Below the pieces are notes generated by a model. The model had not been told where the DNA came from. It searched no databases and saw nothing but the letters and a program-made list of their open reading frames with translations. A stretch of 64,000 bases of DNA, taken from the NCBI RefSeq assembly GCF_010509575.1, contig NZ_CP048437.1:1364001-1428000 (forward strand), written 5' to 3'. Positions 1 through 8,218 of the stretch are shown here, one piece after another. The first letter of the stretch is position 1; every line of letters begins with the position of its first letter. This DNA is from Faecalibacterium duncaniae (GTDB taxonomy: Bacteria; Bacillota; Clostridia; Oscillospirales; Ruminococcaceae). A program made the translations under genes and the position numbers.

Positions 1-402
1 TCCGCCATTTGTCCGCGGCGGCAAAAGTGCCTTATTTTCAAGCCTTGCGGCGCGTTTCCGTTCCGCTTCGGTAGAGGATTGACCGATCATCAGCTCGATG
101 TCGGTCATATAAAGTAGCCCGCAGTCAAGCTGCTCCACAAGCCCTAACTGCTGGAAGATGGCTAATGCCCGTTCCACCGTCCCGATTTGGTGACGGGTCA
201 GCGTGGCTATCATCTGGGCGGTATAGGGGATATGCTCGTCAAGCTGCAACTTGCCGCCGTTTTTCAGCGATTTTAAGTACAGCTTCAAGAGAATGTTGGA
301 ATAGAGAATACCGTCCGGCATACTCTCCAACAGCACGATAGCGTCATCATCAAAATAGCTTTCTTTCAGTTTGAGGTAGTAATATTTGCGGTTATCTGCC
401 AT
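1..402 (-). CDS. Phage replisome organiser N-terminal domain protein (partial)
   Basis: The reading frame runs from an ATG at 402 to the window edge, giving 134 codons without a stop; the C-terminus lies outside. The start MADNRKYYYLKLKESYFDDD and the winged-helix-like region that follows resemble the N-terminal domain of phage replisome organisers, which on conjugative elements act with a DnaC-like loader in element replication. A strong ribosome site (AAGGAGG) sits 9 bases upstream of the ATG. The gene is the last seen in the minus-strand operon and overlaps the 3' end of the small cysteine-containing gene upstream of it by about 11 bases. Family assignment is from sequence resemblance only. 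Confidence 0.7.
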   Translation of the reverse strand, partial: MADNRKYYYLKLKESYFDDDAIVLLESMPDGILYSNILLKLYLKSLKNGGKLQLDEHIPYTAQMIATLTRHQIGTVERALAIFQQLGLVEQLDCGLLYMTDIELMIGQSSTEAERKRAARLENKALLPPRTNGG

Positions 403-586
403 AGGCGGTGTCCTCCTTTGGTTTCCAACGCTTGGAGTAATACCGGTGGCAGAGGATAATCACGGCTCGGAAACTCTGCTTGCAATCGTGGGTGCAGCCC
501 CGGCAAAGGTCATTATAGGTAATTCGGTTTCGGTGGTTGAGGAAAAAGCTCCATTCAAGCCGCCGTTTGTTGCTCATGCGTGGCAT
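392..586 (-). CDS. Small conserved conjugative-element protein of unknown function
   Basis: A 64-residue basic protein starting MPRMSNKRRLEWSFFLNHRN. The ATG at 586 is chosen because AGGAG lies 7 bases upstream; longer versions of the frame have no ribosome site. It contains CRGCTHDCKQSF, three cysteines in a C-x2-C-x3-C spacing that could bind a metal, and is rich in Arg and Lys. Proteins like this are common next to relaxase genes in Firmicute conjugative elements. The function is unknown; its place between relaxase and replisome organiser suggests a role in DNA processing, which is inference. Confidence 0.65.
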   Translation of the reverse strand: MPRMSNKRRLEWSFFLNHRNRITYNDLCRGCTHDCKQSFRAVIILCHRYYSKRWKPKEDTAYGR

Positions 587-771
587 TGGTACGCTCCTTT
601 CTGCCGTTTCCGTGGGTATCACGGATAGGGCTGGAAAACTGTATCTTCTCGGTATCATTTTCGGGGATTTTTTGCCCTGTACGCCCTGTTTTGAGGTCGG
701 GGAGTATTGCGGATAGGGGTAAGGGCATATCCCTGTTTTTGTTTGGTTTCGGTATCATTTCGGGGCGGTTT

Positions 772-2388
772 TTAACGCTCCTGTTCATGCTTTTTCTGTC
801 GGCTCGGCTCGCCGTGGTGCATTTGGGAAAGATTGCTTTTCATGGTCTGCAATTCCCGGACACGCTCTTTATTTGCCCGGTACTCGTTGTAAAGGGCGTT
901 CTTCTCGGCGGTAAGCTGCTCGATTTCAGCCTGCAACGATTTATAGGTGGGCAGCTTGGTAATGCCTTTTTGCCGAAAATATCTTACGGCTGCGTCTGCT
1001 ATGATAAAGTCGCTTTCATGCTTTTCCCGGTAGGCTTTGCGTGCCTTATCGGTTTTCTGCTTTTTCAATCCGTCACGCACATCTCTTGTCTTGGCATAGG
1101 CAAGCACCTGTTTCTGCAAGTCCTTTTTCTCACGGATAGCCGTTTCAATGGGCTTCAGCTTGGCGGTGCTGCTGTGTAAATCCGCATTGGCAGACACAAG
1201 GGCTGCGTCCAGTTCATCCGGGGTAAAGCCGTATTGCTCCATAGCGGCAACGGTAGCCGCCATCTGTTTGAGATTATGGACAGCCGCCCAACGGTCATAG
1301 CCGATACCTTTTCCCTCGGCTCGCTTCGCCGCACGGTCAACCATTCTCTGAATGTTGCCTGTCGGGGCGATTTTCTGCGTTTTTCCTCGCTCTGTGCGGT
1401 TTGTTTCAGCGGTATGGTATTCGGGTATGGGTGCGGTCTTTTCGGCGGCTCTGTGGGCGTTCTGCTCCAAAAGGGCAAGAACGGCGGCACGGTCAAAATC
1501 ATCTCCCAATTTTCGGGCAGTAATGGGTTTCGTCCTGTCCGGGGCAAGGTAGGACAACCGCCCTCGGCTCTCTTTGACGATCACACCCTGCCGCAGAAGT
1601 AAAGCGGAAAACTCGTCAAAGGTAGTAGCTCCGCTCATGGCGTTCCGTATGGTCTGCCGTAGCTTCGCCTTGTCGGTTTCAAACTTGGTCTGCTTTACAG
1701 GCTGCCCCTCGGCTGCAAGGGTGGCATTTTCCTTGTCAAGTTTGGCTTGTCCTTTCTTCTGCGCCCAATACTCACGCTCGGTAATGCGGTTTTTACTGCC
1801 ATGGAGCAGGTCGATTTGATAGAGATTTTCCCGGTGGCACATCTCCATGACCTCGGCTTTGAAGTATTCCATCGCCGCGTCTGTGCAGCGGTGTTTGCAC
1901 CCGGCGCGGGTGTCTGCCGGTCTGTCCATATAGGGCAAGAATGGAACTTCGGCTATCCGCAGAGAATTGATAACGATATGCACATGGATATTGCCGCTGT
2001 GGTTGTGTCCGTCCGGGTGGGTGCAGACAATGGCTTGGTGTCCGGGAAACTGCTTCCGGCAAAATTCCTCGCCCAACGCCTGCGCCCGGTCTACGGTCAA
2101 ACCGTTGTCCACCGCGTCCCGTGGGTCAAAGCTGATAATGTAGTGGTGGCTTTTTACATCTTCCCGCTTCTGGTTCTTCCCATAGCGGAGATTGGAGCGC
2201 ATACAGGCAACGGCAAAATCCTCGTCGCCGCAGTTCAGCGTGGCTATTCGATAGTCCTCCCTGAGCATGAGCCGCCCGTTTTCATCAAGGGTGGGCTTCA
2301 TGGTAAACTCGTCATGTTCAAAGGTGAGGTACTGCTCGGCTGCGCCATAGTCCGCATTTTTAGAGCTGATATGTTTGAATGTTGCCAA
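772..2388 (-). CDS. MOBP-type relaxase / mobilisation nuclease
   Basis: A relaxase of about 538 residues that would nick the element's oriT and lead the strand through the type IV channel. The N-terminal catalytic domain has the third relaxase motif in HPDGHNHSGNIHVHIVIN (about residue 130), where the histidines bind the metal, and the start reads LATFKHISSKNADYG. The C-terminal half is charged and probably coiled-coil. I chose the TTG at 2388, preceded by AGGTGA at 5 bases, because MATFKHI is the usual beginning of the family; a GTG at 2397 is the alternative. It overlaps the end of mobC by 29 bases, which indicates translational coupling. Confidence 0.88.
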   Translation of the reverse strand: MATFKHISSKNADYGAAEQYLTFEHDEFTMKPTLDENGRLMLREDYRIATLNCGDEDFAVACMRSNLRYGKNQKREDVKSHHYIISFDPRDAVDNGLTVDRAQALGEEFCRKQFPGHQAIVCTHPDGHNHSGNIHVHIVINSLRIAEVPFLPYMDRPADTRAGCKHRCTDAAMEYFKAEVMEMCHRENLYQIDLLHGSKNRITEREYWAQKKGQAKLDKENATLAAEGQPVKQTKFETDKAKLRQTIRNAMSGATTFDEFSALLLRQGVIVKESRGRLSYLAPDRTKPITARKLGDDFDRAAVLALLEQNAHRAAEKTAPIPEYHTAETNRTERGKTQKIAPTGNIQRMVDRAAKRAEGKGIGYDRWAAVHNLKQMAATVAAMEQYGFTPDELDAALVSANADLHSSTAKLKPIETAIREKKDLQKQVLAYAKTRDVRDGLKKQKTDKARKAYREKHESDFIIADAAVRYFRQKGITKLPTYKSLQAEIEQLTAEKNALYNEYRANKERVRELQTMKSNLSQMHHGEPSRQKKHEQER

Positions 2389-2758
2389 CAGCGTCACCTA
2401 CCTTTCGCAGGACTTCAAACTTCAAGGCAGCAAGGTCAGAAATGGCGGCGCGGACTTCAACGGACAGGGCGTTGTATGGTGTGCCGTACTCGTTGAGGGC
2501 GCGGGCAATCTGATTGAGGTTGCCACCGATTTTTCCATATTCGGCGGTCAGCCTGCCAACGGCGGACAACAGTTCATCATTGACCGGGGAAACGGTAACG
2601 ATGGGGCGAATGGTCGCCCGTGTAATGGCTTGCCGGATAAATTCGGCTTGGCTCATGTCATAGTGTTTCAGCCGCTCGGTAAAGTCGGCGAATTCTTCCT
2701 CGGTCATGCGGGTTTTGACCACATGGCAGCGGTGGGGCGTGTTGTATTTTTTCTTCAA
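2360..2758 (-). CDS. mobC: MobC-like relaxosome accessory protein
   Basis: A 132-residue ribbon-helix-helix-type accessory protein that helps the relaxase bind oriT. The central stretch RMTEEEFADFTERLKHYDMS followed by QAEFIRQAI is characteristic, and the C-terminal part (EYGKIGGNLNQIARALN) matches the MobC family. No ATG has a ribosome site. A TTG at 2758 is preceded by GAAAGGAGGTCAACGC, which decides the start and gives LKKKYNTPHRCHVVK. It lies directly upstream of the relaxase and overlaps it. The non-coding region upstream is the expected place for oriT. Confidence 0.85.
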   Translation of the reverse strand: MKKKYNTPHRCHVVKTRMTEEEFADFTERLKHYDMSQAEFIRQAITRATIRPIVTVSPVNDELLSAVGRLTAEYGKIGGNLNQIARALNEYGTPYNALSVEVRAAISDLAALKFEVLRKVGDAVGNIQTYQL

Positions 2759-3197
2759 GCGTTGACCTCCTTTCTCGCCCGACAGGGCGCATGAGCAGGG
2801 TTTGGGGAAGGCACTCCCCAACAAGATTTACCAAAGGGGGCAAAACCGCAGATATGCGGATTTTGGCACCGTGGTAGAATCTTGCTCTAAAAAACTACCG
2901 CTTTCCTCGGCGGCTCTGGTTTGCGGATATACTGGCTTGCTCCACCAATATAGCGATTGCGGCGGCGTGTTCTGCCCGCTGTTCACCACTACAACGGTGA
3001 AAAGGGGGCGTTTTGGCAAACGCACGGAAATTTTTTTGTTTTCCCTGTCTGCTCCCTACAACAATCCGGCGGTGTGGTTTGCCAAAGATTTTTGAAAATG
3101 GGCGCAAAAAAAGCAGTAAACCTTTTCAAGATTTACTGCTTATCTGCCGCTGTGATGGGCGGCGGTATTAAATTGTCAGCCGTTTTTCAAATGGAAT
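2759..3197. other. Non-coding region upstream of mobC, candidate oriT
   Basis: This 439-base gap holds no convincing gene. It contains two short inverted repeats, ccgca-gata-tgcgg inside 2842-2864 and ttcacc-N8-ggtgaa at 2982-3001, followed by a G-rich run. An oriT with hairpins is expected immediately upstream of a mobC-relaxase pair. No nic site can be named from sequence alone. Confidence 0.4.
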
Positions 3198-3623
3198 TTA
3201 TCTGCAATCGCTTTCTTTCCGCTTTCCAATTCCTTTTCTGTAATCTTCCATAATCCTAACGCAATGATCTGCTATCTTTTGCATTCCGAGTTCTTCAAAA
3301 AAGGCAATTTGTATTTTCATCAGTTCTTCACAAACAGTCAACTTCTGCTCATCCATATTGCTAATAGCAAGCCATGGGAACGCTTTATATTTCTTAGTGT
3401 CCCCAATGAGAAAATTGTACCCTATCAACTCATTTTCACGGAAAACGAAATAGAATTGTGGGCCTGAACCTGGAACTGACTTTTCCATAATTTTCTGCAT
3501 TGTTCTCACGCCGCCGTATGCCGGAAAAAAACCTATTCGCTCAAGAGCATTTAATATGTCAATCCTTTTATCTGTGGGTATGTCTCTATAATTGATAATC
3601 TGTTCCATTTGCTCTACCCTCAT
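3198..3623 (-). CDS. Hypothetical protein, possibly GNAT-fold
   Basis: A 141-residue protein I do not recognise with certainty. The segment PQFYFVFRENELIGYNFLIG resembles the strand-turn-strand core of GNAT acetyltransferases, in which a residue pair like IG precedes the cofactor-binding region, but the acetyl-CoA loop is not obvious. The start may be the ATG at 3623 or the one five codons later at 3608, which has GAGGGT about 9 bases upstream. It is AT-richer than its neighbours and sits between the element's regulators and its mobilisation genes, so it may be a later-acquired cargo gene. Confidence 0.45.
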   Translation of the reverse strand: MRVEQMEQIINYRDIPTDKRIDILNALERIGFFPAYGGVRTMQKIMEKSVPGSGPQFYFVFRENELIGYNFLIGDTKKYKAFPWLAISNMDEQKLTVCEELMKIQIAFFEELGMQKIADHCVRIMEDYRKGIGKRKESDCR

Positions 3624-3665
3624 TGAAGTTTAATTTGTCAGGCTCTAATTATACAACTTTTCTGT

Positions 3666-3863
3666 TTAGCGGTCAAAGCGGAACTTCAACAGGCTTTCTA
3701 TCAGTTGCCTGACGATATGCTCCTGCATATCCGTGTTAATCTGTCCGTCCATTTTCGCACAAGAGCGGACATATCCCGCATAATGGGATAGGACGGCGGC
3801 AACAGCTTCCGGGTCGCCCTCGCTTGCCTTAACGATTGTCTCATAGGGAAGTAGCTGGCTCAT
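3666..3863 (-). CDS. Helix-turn-helix domain protein (HTH_16 type)
   Basis: A 65-residue protein with the pattern PYETIVKASEGDPEAVAAVL and C-terminal MQEHIVRQLIESLLKFRFD, typical of the small HTH_16 proteins carried next to a sigma factor on Tn916-like elements. The start overlaps the end of the sigma-factor gene by 23 bases and has GGAGG 8 bases upstream, so the two are probably translationally coupled. In such elements the pair acts in regulation of transfer genes; the exact role here is inferred from family context. Confidence 0.75.
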   Translation of the reverse strand: MSQLLPYETIVKASEGDPEAVAAVLSHYAGYVRSCAKMDGQINTDMQEHIVRQLIESLLKFRFDR

Positions 3864-4299
3864 AGGACAAATCCTCCAACTCTGCCCGTAGCCGCCGTAA
3901 AATCATCTGAATACGCCGCCCGGTTGTGTTGCCAGCCCGTCCATATCTCCGTCCAATCTCCCTATGCGTCAATCGTTGGAAGTAGTACAAGAAAATGATT
4001 TCCTGTTCCATCTGTGATAGTGCGGACAGGGCTGCGGCAAGCTCTGGACTTTCCAAAAGCACCATCTGACCACAGACGAAAAGCGGATAGCTGGTCATGC
4101 CGGATTGCTCCGCAAAGTATTTATCTGTGGTACTGAATGGATAGTGTTTTTCTTCTATCAGATATTCAAGCGAGATTTCCCGCTTGCGGCGGCTCCGTAT
4201 GCTCCGGGCTGCGTCTATGGCAGCGTGGCGAATAACAGTCTTGCAAAAGGCATCGTGTGTATGCCGGATATGTTCTTGATACTTTTCGTGTTCGGTCAT
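3841..4299 (-). CDS. Conjugative-element sigma-70-like factor
   Basis: A 152-residue sigma-70-related protein starting MTEHEKYQEHIRHTHDAF. The C-terminal half (SQMEQEIIFLYYFQRLTHRE followed by IGRRYGRAGNTTGRRIQMIL) is a region-4 helix-turn-helix. The ATG at 4299 is used because GAAAGGGGGA lies just upstream; the longer frame has no ribosome site. Members of this family on Tn916-like elements help drive transcription of element genes. It is coupled to the HTH_16 gene downstream. Confidence 0.78.
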   Translation of the reverse strand: MTEHEKYQEHIRHTHDAFCKTVIRHAAIDAARSIRSRRKREISLEYLIEEKHYPFSTTDKYFAEQSGMTSYPLFVCGQMVLLESPELAAALSALSQMEQEIIFLYYFQRLTHREIGRRYGRAGNTTGRRIQMILRRLRAELEDLSYEPATSL

Positions 4300-4457
4300 G
4301 GAAAATCCCCCTTTCTGAATAATGGCAGAGGGCGGCAGCATTTTATACTGTCGCCCTCTTGATTACCGAACAGCAAAGACGGGCGGGGCTGTCAACGGCG
4401 GCGCATTTGCGCCGTTCATCTTGACCGTTGACAGGCTCGGCTGGGTTTGCTATCTGC

Positions 4458-5171
4458 TCACGGCAATTCACTCTCATTGATAGGAATTGCTTCAAGTTCC
4501 GTATTCAAATTGTTCCAATAAGAGCCAATATCCGCACTTGTAAAATACTTAAAACCGCCTGCTTCTGACTTCAATTCGCCGTTTTTAACTCCATAGCAGG
4601 CGTAAATCAAATCGTAGCTTGTTCCATCTGAGAGGTTAAATCTAAAGCTGGTCACATCTGCTCCGGCAGTTTCCTCAGTTGTTTTGTCTTTTAAGGATAA
4701 GCCCTTGAACTTATCATACAGGGTCTTTATATCATTTTCAGCAACGACTACTTTCTTTTCTGCTGATGCAGGCACTCCGTCATAGTGGTACATTTCAACG
4801 CTTTCGACATCTTCAACCTCAAATGGGAAGTCGATTTTGACAGGCTCATAAGCAATGTTTATAGGTAACAGAAAGAGAGCTGTAAAAATTGCAATGATAC
4901 AAAGAGCGATGGAAACGAGAACAGCAATCGTTATCTTTTTTCTGCCTCTCTGCTTTTCTTTTGCCTCATGGCGCATAATAACGCTTTCGCTTTCTTCGTG
5001 AAGAACATCTTCGTTCGTGTGAGAAAGCAATTTCTGATAAATTGCGTTACAGTCAGCACAGGCGTTCAAATGCTCTTTTACCATCTCTGCGCTTGCTTCG
5101 CTGCAAGCACCGTCAACATACAGCGGAAGAATATCTCGAACAATATCGCATTGTTTACTCATGCTTTTCAT
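4458..5171 (-). CDS. Anti-sigma factor with zinc-finger and one membrane segment
   Basis: A 237-residue membrane protein. The N-terminal domain has HLNACADC near residues 34-41, the H-x3-C-x2-C signature of zinc-finger anti-sigma factors. A single hydrophobic segment (about residues 79-103, IAVLVSIALCIIAIFTALFL) would anchor it, leaving a C-terminal sensor domain outside the cell. It starts 17 bases inside the end of the ECF sigma gene, so the two are made together. It would hold the ECF factor inactive until an envelope signal is sensed; the signal is unknown. Confidence 0.82.
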   Translation of the reverse strand: MKSMSKQCDIVRDILPLYVDGACSEASAEMVKEHLNACADCNAIYQKLLSHTNEDVLHEESESVIMRHEAKEKQRGRKKITIAVLVSIALCIIAIFTALFLLPINIAYEPVKIDFPFEVEDVESVEMYHYDGVPASAEKKVVVAENDIKTLYDKFKGLSLKDKTTEETAGADVTSFRFNLSDGTSYDLIYACYGVKNGELKSEAGGFKYFTSADIGSYWNNLNTELEAIPINESELP

Positions 5172-5640
5172 CCATCCTTTCTTGAATTTTTAGCTTTGCA
5201 CGATGATAAGTAACTCTCGCCCATGATTCTGTTTTTCCAAAAATTGCAGCGATTTGTGAAAAAGATAGTTCCCCGAATACGCGAAGCTGAAAGACTTCTT
5301 TGTATGGTTCTTCCAAACGGTGAAGAACGAGGTGTATGCGGAACGCCATGTCAGAATCTGCAACTGAGTTCTCAACATTTTCATTTGATGGCAAGTCATT
5401 GATTTCACTCACATCAGCTACTCGCTGACGGCTTCGCATTTCATCATGGTAAAGATTTTTTGCTATGGAGCAGAGCCATGTCAATTCATCTGACTTACCT
5501 TTGAATTGTGATGTTGTAGAAACAGCCTTATAGAATGTGTTCTGCGTGATTTCCTCTGCTATCTCACGATTTTTGGCAAGAGAAATAGTATACGAGTATA
5601 CCTGTAAATAGTAGGCTTTATAGAGCTTTTCATAGTCCAT
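5155..5640 (-). CDS. ECF-type RNA polymerase sigma factor
   Basis: A 161-residue ECF sigma factor. Region 2 (EEITQNTFYKAV and ELTWLCSIAKNLYHDEMR) and region 4 (LEEPYKEVFQLRVFGELSFS then QIAAIFGKTESWARVTYHRA) are both clear. The start is taken at the ATG at 5640, preceded by AAGGAGG at 11 bases; two upstream ATGs in frame would lie before that site. It overlaps its anti-sigma gene. An ECF-type promoter lies directly upstream, suggesting autoregulation. The pair occupies the place where type IV secretion genes are expected, which makes it likely cargo or an insertion. Confidence 0.85.
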   Translation of the reverse strand: MDYEKLYKAYYLQVYSYTISLAKNREIAEEITQNTFYKAVSTTSQFKGKSDELTWLCSIAKNLYHDEMRSRQRVADVSEINDLPSNENVENSVADSDMAFRIHLVLHRLEEPYKEVFQLRVFGELSFSQIAAIFGKTESWARVTYHRAKLKIQERMDEKHE

Positions 5641-5671
5641 ACTTGTCATCACCTCCTTCAGCTTCATAGGT

Positions 5672-5699
5672 TAGACGGAGAAATCGGAATTTCGTTACA
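5672..5699 (-). promoter_or_regulatory. Candidate ECF-dependent autoregulatory promoter
   Basis: Read on the minus strand the region has TGTAAC, a 16-base spacer and CGTCTA, closely matching the TGAAAC-N16-CGTC pattern of Bacillus-type ECF promoters. It lies about 32 bases before the ECF sigma start, at the right distance for a short leader. Confidence 0.55.
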
Positions 5700-5912
5700 A
5701 CGAAGTTTGAAATTTTTATACCTTTACGCTACTCTTGCTTTCTGCGGACTATTGGTAGACGCGCATTAACGGCAAGCAAAGAGATTGCTGTGTCAGCTTG
5801 ATATGTTCAAATGCTAATTAAATATAGCATACAGCTATGAATTTTTCCATTGCGTTCCCCTGACTTCGGAATAGTGGCAGGGTTGGCTATCCTTGTTTTG
5901 CTTTGTGCTTCT

Positions 5913-6053
5913 CTACCGTACATGAGCATTTGCACCCGGATTGTCGTTTCCATATCCCTCTAAGAGATTGATGACGCCCCAAATGCCTAAGCCTGCGCCC
6001 AGTGCGATAACAAGGGTCTGTAATACGTCGATAGCAGAGTTAAAAAATTCCAT
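5913..6053 (-). pseudogene. Truncated Maff2 family membrane protein
   Basis: The first 40 residues (MEFFNSAIDVLQTLVIALGA, then GLGIWGVINLLEGYGNDNPG) match Maff2, a small membrane protein encoded beside VirD4 in Firmicute conjugative elements. The usual second hydrophobic half, which from memory continues after NPGAKSQG, is replaced by NAHVR and a stop, so the protein is only 46 residues. The ATG at 6053 has AAAGGAG upstream. I read this as a gene cut by a deletion or insertion near 5935; the genes that normally follow are also missing. Confidence 0.65.
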
Positions 6054-6264
6054 AAAGCTCCTTTCTGCCGTAAATGCGGCTTGCCCCGTAAAAGGGCATA
6101 AAAAACGGCGGTCAGTTTTCAAACTGCCGCGGTCATAAGCCCGCCGGATTTCGGCGGTTTCCCCGCGCTGCCTATGTGTCTGCCGCGCGGCGGTATTCAG
6201 TTGTTGGGGTGAGCGATAGGAATTTTTGTAGGGGCGCGTATCCTGTAAGTTGTATTTTTCTTTG

Positions 6265-6435
6265 TTACTGCGTCAATTCCTCCTTTCGTTGCTGCTCATA
6301 CAGGGCTTCACACCGTTTTACAAACTGCTGGATAGCTGCCTGCCGCTGTCTTTCCTGCCACTCGGCAATGGAAATAAGCCCGTTTATGGCTTCTGTGATT
6401 TTCTTGTCCTTTTTCTTTCGGATACGTCTATTCAT
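6265..6435 (-). CDS. Small basic/charged conjugative-element protein
   Basis: A 56-residue protein, MNRRIRKKKDKKITEAINGL followed by a helical, Gln- and Glu-rich stretch. It overlaps the end of the VirD4 gene by 8 bases and has GGAGGACACCGCCC before the ATG at 6435. No known domain is recognised; genes of this size at this position are common in the family of elements. Probably expressed as part of the transfer operon. Confidence 0.6.
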   Translation of the reverse strand: MNRRIRKKKDKKITEAINGLISIAEWQERQRQAAIQQFVKRCEALYEQQRKEELTQ

Positions 6436-8218
6436 GGGCGGTGTCCTCCTGCAAATCTGCTTCGCTGATTTCGTAATAGTCAAAGGGTTCGTCCGACTTT
6501 ACAAGGGCAGGTCTGCGCCGTAGGTGCTTTTCCATATCAAAGGTATTTTTCTTGTCATAGTCGGACAGGTATTTGTAGTTGGGGTGCTTTGTAATGTCGT
6601 ACTTATCAGAGAAGAACGGGCGCACCCCTCGTAGCTGCAAAATACATTTCCCGCCGTCCATGACTGCAATTTCATCTTCGGTCATAAGCTGCTTGCCTAA
6701 CTTCTGATAATTCAGCCCATGCGATACCTCGCGCCCCCGGTTCTCGGAAGTATTGAAGCTGTCAATGGTTTCTTTCCCCAAGATTTCCGACATTTCTTTG
6801 AGGGTGGTTTTCTCCTTGCCGCCCAAGAACAGGGTGGTGTCGCAGTTGCCGACTATGGTATCAGCGTTGTCTTTGTATATCGCTTTTAGCTGCGACTGGC
6901 TTTGCAAAATGATTGAAGCGGAGATTTCCCGGCTTCGGATAGTGGCTATGAGCTTTTCAAACTTCGGTATCTGCCCGATATTTGCAAACTCGTCTAACAG
7001 ACAGCGCACATGGACGGGCAGCCTGCCGCCGTATTCATCATCTGCCTTGTCGCAAAGCAGATTGAAAAGCTGTGTGTAAAGAATACTCACAACAAAGTTA
7101 AAGGTATCGTCGGTGTCGCTAATGATAACAAACAGGGCGGTCTTACGGTCGCCTATGGTGTCAAGCTCCATTTCATCGGTTTCCATAAGGTCGCGCAGTT
7201 CCTTAATATCAAAAGGAGCAAGCCGCGCACCGCAGGAAATGAGGATAGAGCTTCGTGTTTTTCCCGCAGATAACAGGAATTTCTTATACTGCCGGACGGC
7301 AAAATGTTCCGGGTCTTTTTCCTCCAACCGTTCAAACATGAGGTCAACGGGGGACTGAAATTCCGGGTCGTCCTCGCGGGCTTCCGACGCATTTATCATT
7401 TCAAGCAGCGTCGTGAAGTTCTTTTCTTCCTCCGGGGCTTCATACCAAATGTAGCCGATAAGGGCGCAGTAAAAGAGCCGTTCCGATTTTACCCAAAAAT
7501 CCTCCCCGGCTTTTTCCCCGTCCCCTTTGGTGTTGGCAATCAAGGTGTTTACCAGTTTCAAAATATCTTTCTCGCTGCGGAGATAGGCAAAGGGATTGTA
7601 TTTCATACTTTTTTTGAAGTTAATCGTGTTCAATACTTTTATCCGGTAGCCGCCCCGCTGTAAGAGCTTCCCACACTCAACTAAAACCGTTCCTTTCGGG
7701 TCGGTTACAACGTAGCTGCTGTGCATTTGCATTAAGTTGGGCTTCACAAAAAATCTCGTCTTGCCGCTGCCGCTTCCCCCGATAACAAGGATATTTTTAT
7801 TTCTTGCATACTTCGGCTGCTTTGGGCGGCTGTTCATGGTAAGCCGTTCCGTCTGTGTCAGCAGCACGTTATTTTGAAATACCGGGTCGGTGTAGGGCTT
7901 AATATCTTCGGCAGTTCCCCAACGGGCAGAGCCGTATTCGATACCTTTCCGGTATTTCTTCGCGTTCTTGCCTTTTACATAGACAATCAGCCGGATAAGC
8001 ACCGCGCCTAAAATTCCTATCAGTAAATCCATAGGGGCAAGGCTCGGAAGCGGGTTTGAAAAAGCCATAGAAAAGCCCTCCCCAAGCGACAGCACCTTGC
8101 CGGACAGGTCAGCTCCCGGCGCAAGGCGTACCGCCTGCCCGACTTTATCAAAGAGATACACAAAGAGCAGATAGGGAATGTTGGGAAGCAGCAGCTTTTT
8201 CCAGTTGATAGCGTTCAT
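6428..8218 (-). CDS. virD4: VirD4/TraG-type type IV coupling protein
   Basis: A 596-residue membrane ATPase that would link the relaxosome to the transfer channel. Hydrophobic segments lie at about residues 9-22 and 62-81. The Walker A motif is GGSGSGKT at residues 147-154, and the Walker B-like VRCLLDEFANIG lies near residue 408. The domain order and length match the VirD4/TraG family. The ATG at 8218 overlaps the stop of the upstream PcfB gene. The rest of the channel is not encoded in this window, so the protein may be stranded unless helped by another element. Confidence 0.92.
   Translation of the reverse strand: MNAINWKKLLLPNIPYLLFVYLFDKVGQAVRLAPGADLSGKVLSLGEGFSMAFSNPLPSLAPMDLLIGILGAVLIRLIVYVKGKNAKKYRKGIEYGSARWGTAEDIKPYTDPVFQNNVLLTQTERLTMNSRPKQPKYARNKNILVIGGSGSGKTRFFVKPNLMQMHSSYVVTDPKGTVLVECGKLLQRGGYRIKVLNTINFKKSMKYNPFAYLRSEKDILKLVNTLIANTKGDGEKAGEDFWVKSERLFYCALIGYIWYEAPEEEKNFTTLLEMINASEAREDDPEFQSPVDLMFERLEEKDPEHFAVRQYKKFLLSAGKTRSSILISCGARLAPFDIKELRDLMETDEMELDTIGDRKTALFVIISDTDDTFNFVVSILYTQLFNLLCDKADDEYGGRLPVHVRCLLDEFANIGQIPKFEKLIATIRSREISASIILQSQSQLKAIYKDNADTIVGNCDTTLFLGGKEKTTLKEMSEILGKETIDSFNTSENRGREVSHGLNYQKLGKQLMTEDEIAVMDGGKCILQLRGVRPFFSDKYDITKHPNYKYLSDYDKKNTFDMEKHLRRRPALVKSDEPFDYYEISEADLQEDTAHE

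Noticed and set aside
555..788. 77-codon minus-strand ORF after the relaxase
   Set aside because: Overlaps the relaxase end and the start of the next gene, with no ribosome site of note and no recognisable content.
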